Assembly: GCA_002729725.1 (NCBI GenBank) | Contig: PBYS01000078.1 | Coordinates: forward strand, 26,462 to 90,461 | DNA from: Puniceicoccaceae bacterium | GTDB taxonomy: Bacteria; Verrucomicrobiota; Verrucomicrobiia; Opitutales; Coraliomargaritaceae | Length of the DNA: 64,000 nt | Direction: 5' to 3' | Part shown: piece after piece, positions 63,571-64,000 of the stretch | How positions within the stretch are numbered: position 1 is the stretch's first letter | Layout: each line of letters opens with the position of its first letter | The notes under the pieces: generated by a model | The model's input: only the letters and a program-made list of their open reading frames with translations | The model's database searches: none | What the model was told of the DNA's origin: nothing | Translations under genes and position numbers: made by a program

Positions 63571-64000
63571 GCAATTAAGTGAAAGCCCCTAGGTGAAAAT
63601 TGGGATTTGCTCGATATTTGATATTTTGAGTCACAAGCCGAAAGTAGCATTTGGACTGCCAAAATCATAAATTTTGGCAATTTATACAATTTCTCTCAGA
63701 GTGACGACTCAAGAATCTAACCTAACGGAGCCCAGCTCTCTGTTTAAATCTTTGAAGCGCTAGTAGGTAACGATCTATACGACCGTGTCAACCCAGAAAT
63801 CTCAGGGCGGACCGTGAAACTCGACTCGGCCACAAATTATACGCGCCACATCAACTCGATCCTCCCTCCAGCAAAAAGCCTCCGCACCAGCCTATACCTA
63901 AACCTGAATTCGTGAGATAAATTCTATTAAAAGAGTGGAACCTGTTGGGGTTCAGTGGCTAAAGTAGCCTTAAACAAATAAAACCGAAACACCCAACAGG
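63571..64000. other. Region upstream of the PEP-CTERM gene with a possible gene remnant
   Basis: About 430 bases without an intact gene. On the plus strand, 63748-63915 is an open stretch of 55 codons without start (it includes GNDLYDRVNPEISGRTV and ends LYLNLNS) whose text looks coding but which I cannot identify. At the very end, CCTGTTGGG (63941-63949) and CCCAACAGG (63992-64000) form a 9-base inverted repeat around a smaller GGCT/AGCC hairpin. These may be the edge of a mobile element or repeat that continues past the window. Confidence 0.4.

Noticed and set aside
63941..64000. Integron attC site
   Set aside because: GTTGGGG and ACCCAAC resemble the core sites, but their order is reversed relative to attC and no cassette or integrase is seen.

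Overview
The window reads as chromosomal DNA from a Gram-negative, probably marine bacterium of the Verrucomicrobiota, most likely an Opitutae/Puniceicoccales (Coraliomargarita-like) lineage. This placement is an inference. It rests on an ectoine operon, a cytosolic type I sulfatase, ThuA and Gfo/Idh sugar genes, a PEP-CTERM protein with a VPEASSYG-type sorting tail, a large export-type polysaccharide locus, and start sites that mostly lack clear Shine-Dalgarno sequences. Almost all DNA is coding. No rRNA, tRNA, CRISPR array, phage or intact insertion sequence was recognised.

Layout. 1-390 is the 3' end of hemN. 704-6779 is an osmoprotection operon: ectA, ectB, ectC, a sodium:solute symporter, an ectoine-type aspartokinase and a membrane-anchored TPR protein. 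6776-9036 is a convergent sulfatase with its IclR regulator. 9081-10373 holds two head-to-head genes that have both lost their 5' ends. 10380-14940 (minus strand) carries a DUF4197 protein, a pirin, a DoxX protein, a MarR regulator with two matching operators, and tonB-exbD-exbB. 15082-17448 has arsR, arsC and a type II NADH dehydrogenase. 17487-21056 is tig-clpP-clpX. 21245-28920 has a DUF805 protein, an EamA transporter, a GtrA/GT2/ArnT-like lipid-glycosylation set downstream of a two-component system, and queG. 29065-34315 has a large MASE1-CHASE hybrid kinase and hflK-hflC. 34319-37198 is an AraC regulator divergent from a ThuA/Gfo-Idh pair.

37258-60256 is a long, tightly packed minus-strand exopolysaccharide locus. 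In transcription order it encodes an outer-membrane barrel, a Wza-like export protein, a Wzc-like Wzz/BY-kinase, a membrane-linked EEP phosphodiesterase, a WbaP-type phosphoglycosyltransferase, many GT2 and GT4 glycosyltransferases, two hexapeptide acyltransferases, a sulfotransferase, a Wzy/WaaL-like polymerase and a deacetylase-fold protein. A YefM-YoeB toxin-antitoxin pair sits inside it, with its own promoter and operator, and is coupled by TGATG to the next biosynthetic gene. The set suggests a sulfated, acetylated surface polysaccharide. No Wzx flippase is visible. Two more glycosyltransferases and a PEP-CTERM protein close the window.

The points most worth a second look are the TPR membrane protein in the ectoine operon, a 15-bp hairpin that buries the start codon of the NADH dehydrogenase, a MarR/DoxX/pirin regulon with two matching operators, the EEP enzyme and toxin-antitoxin pair inside the polysaccharide locus, and several genes whose conserved N-termini extend past any ATG, GTG or TTG.
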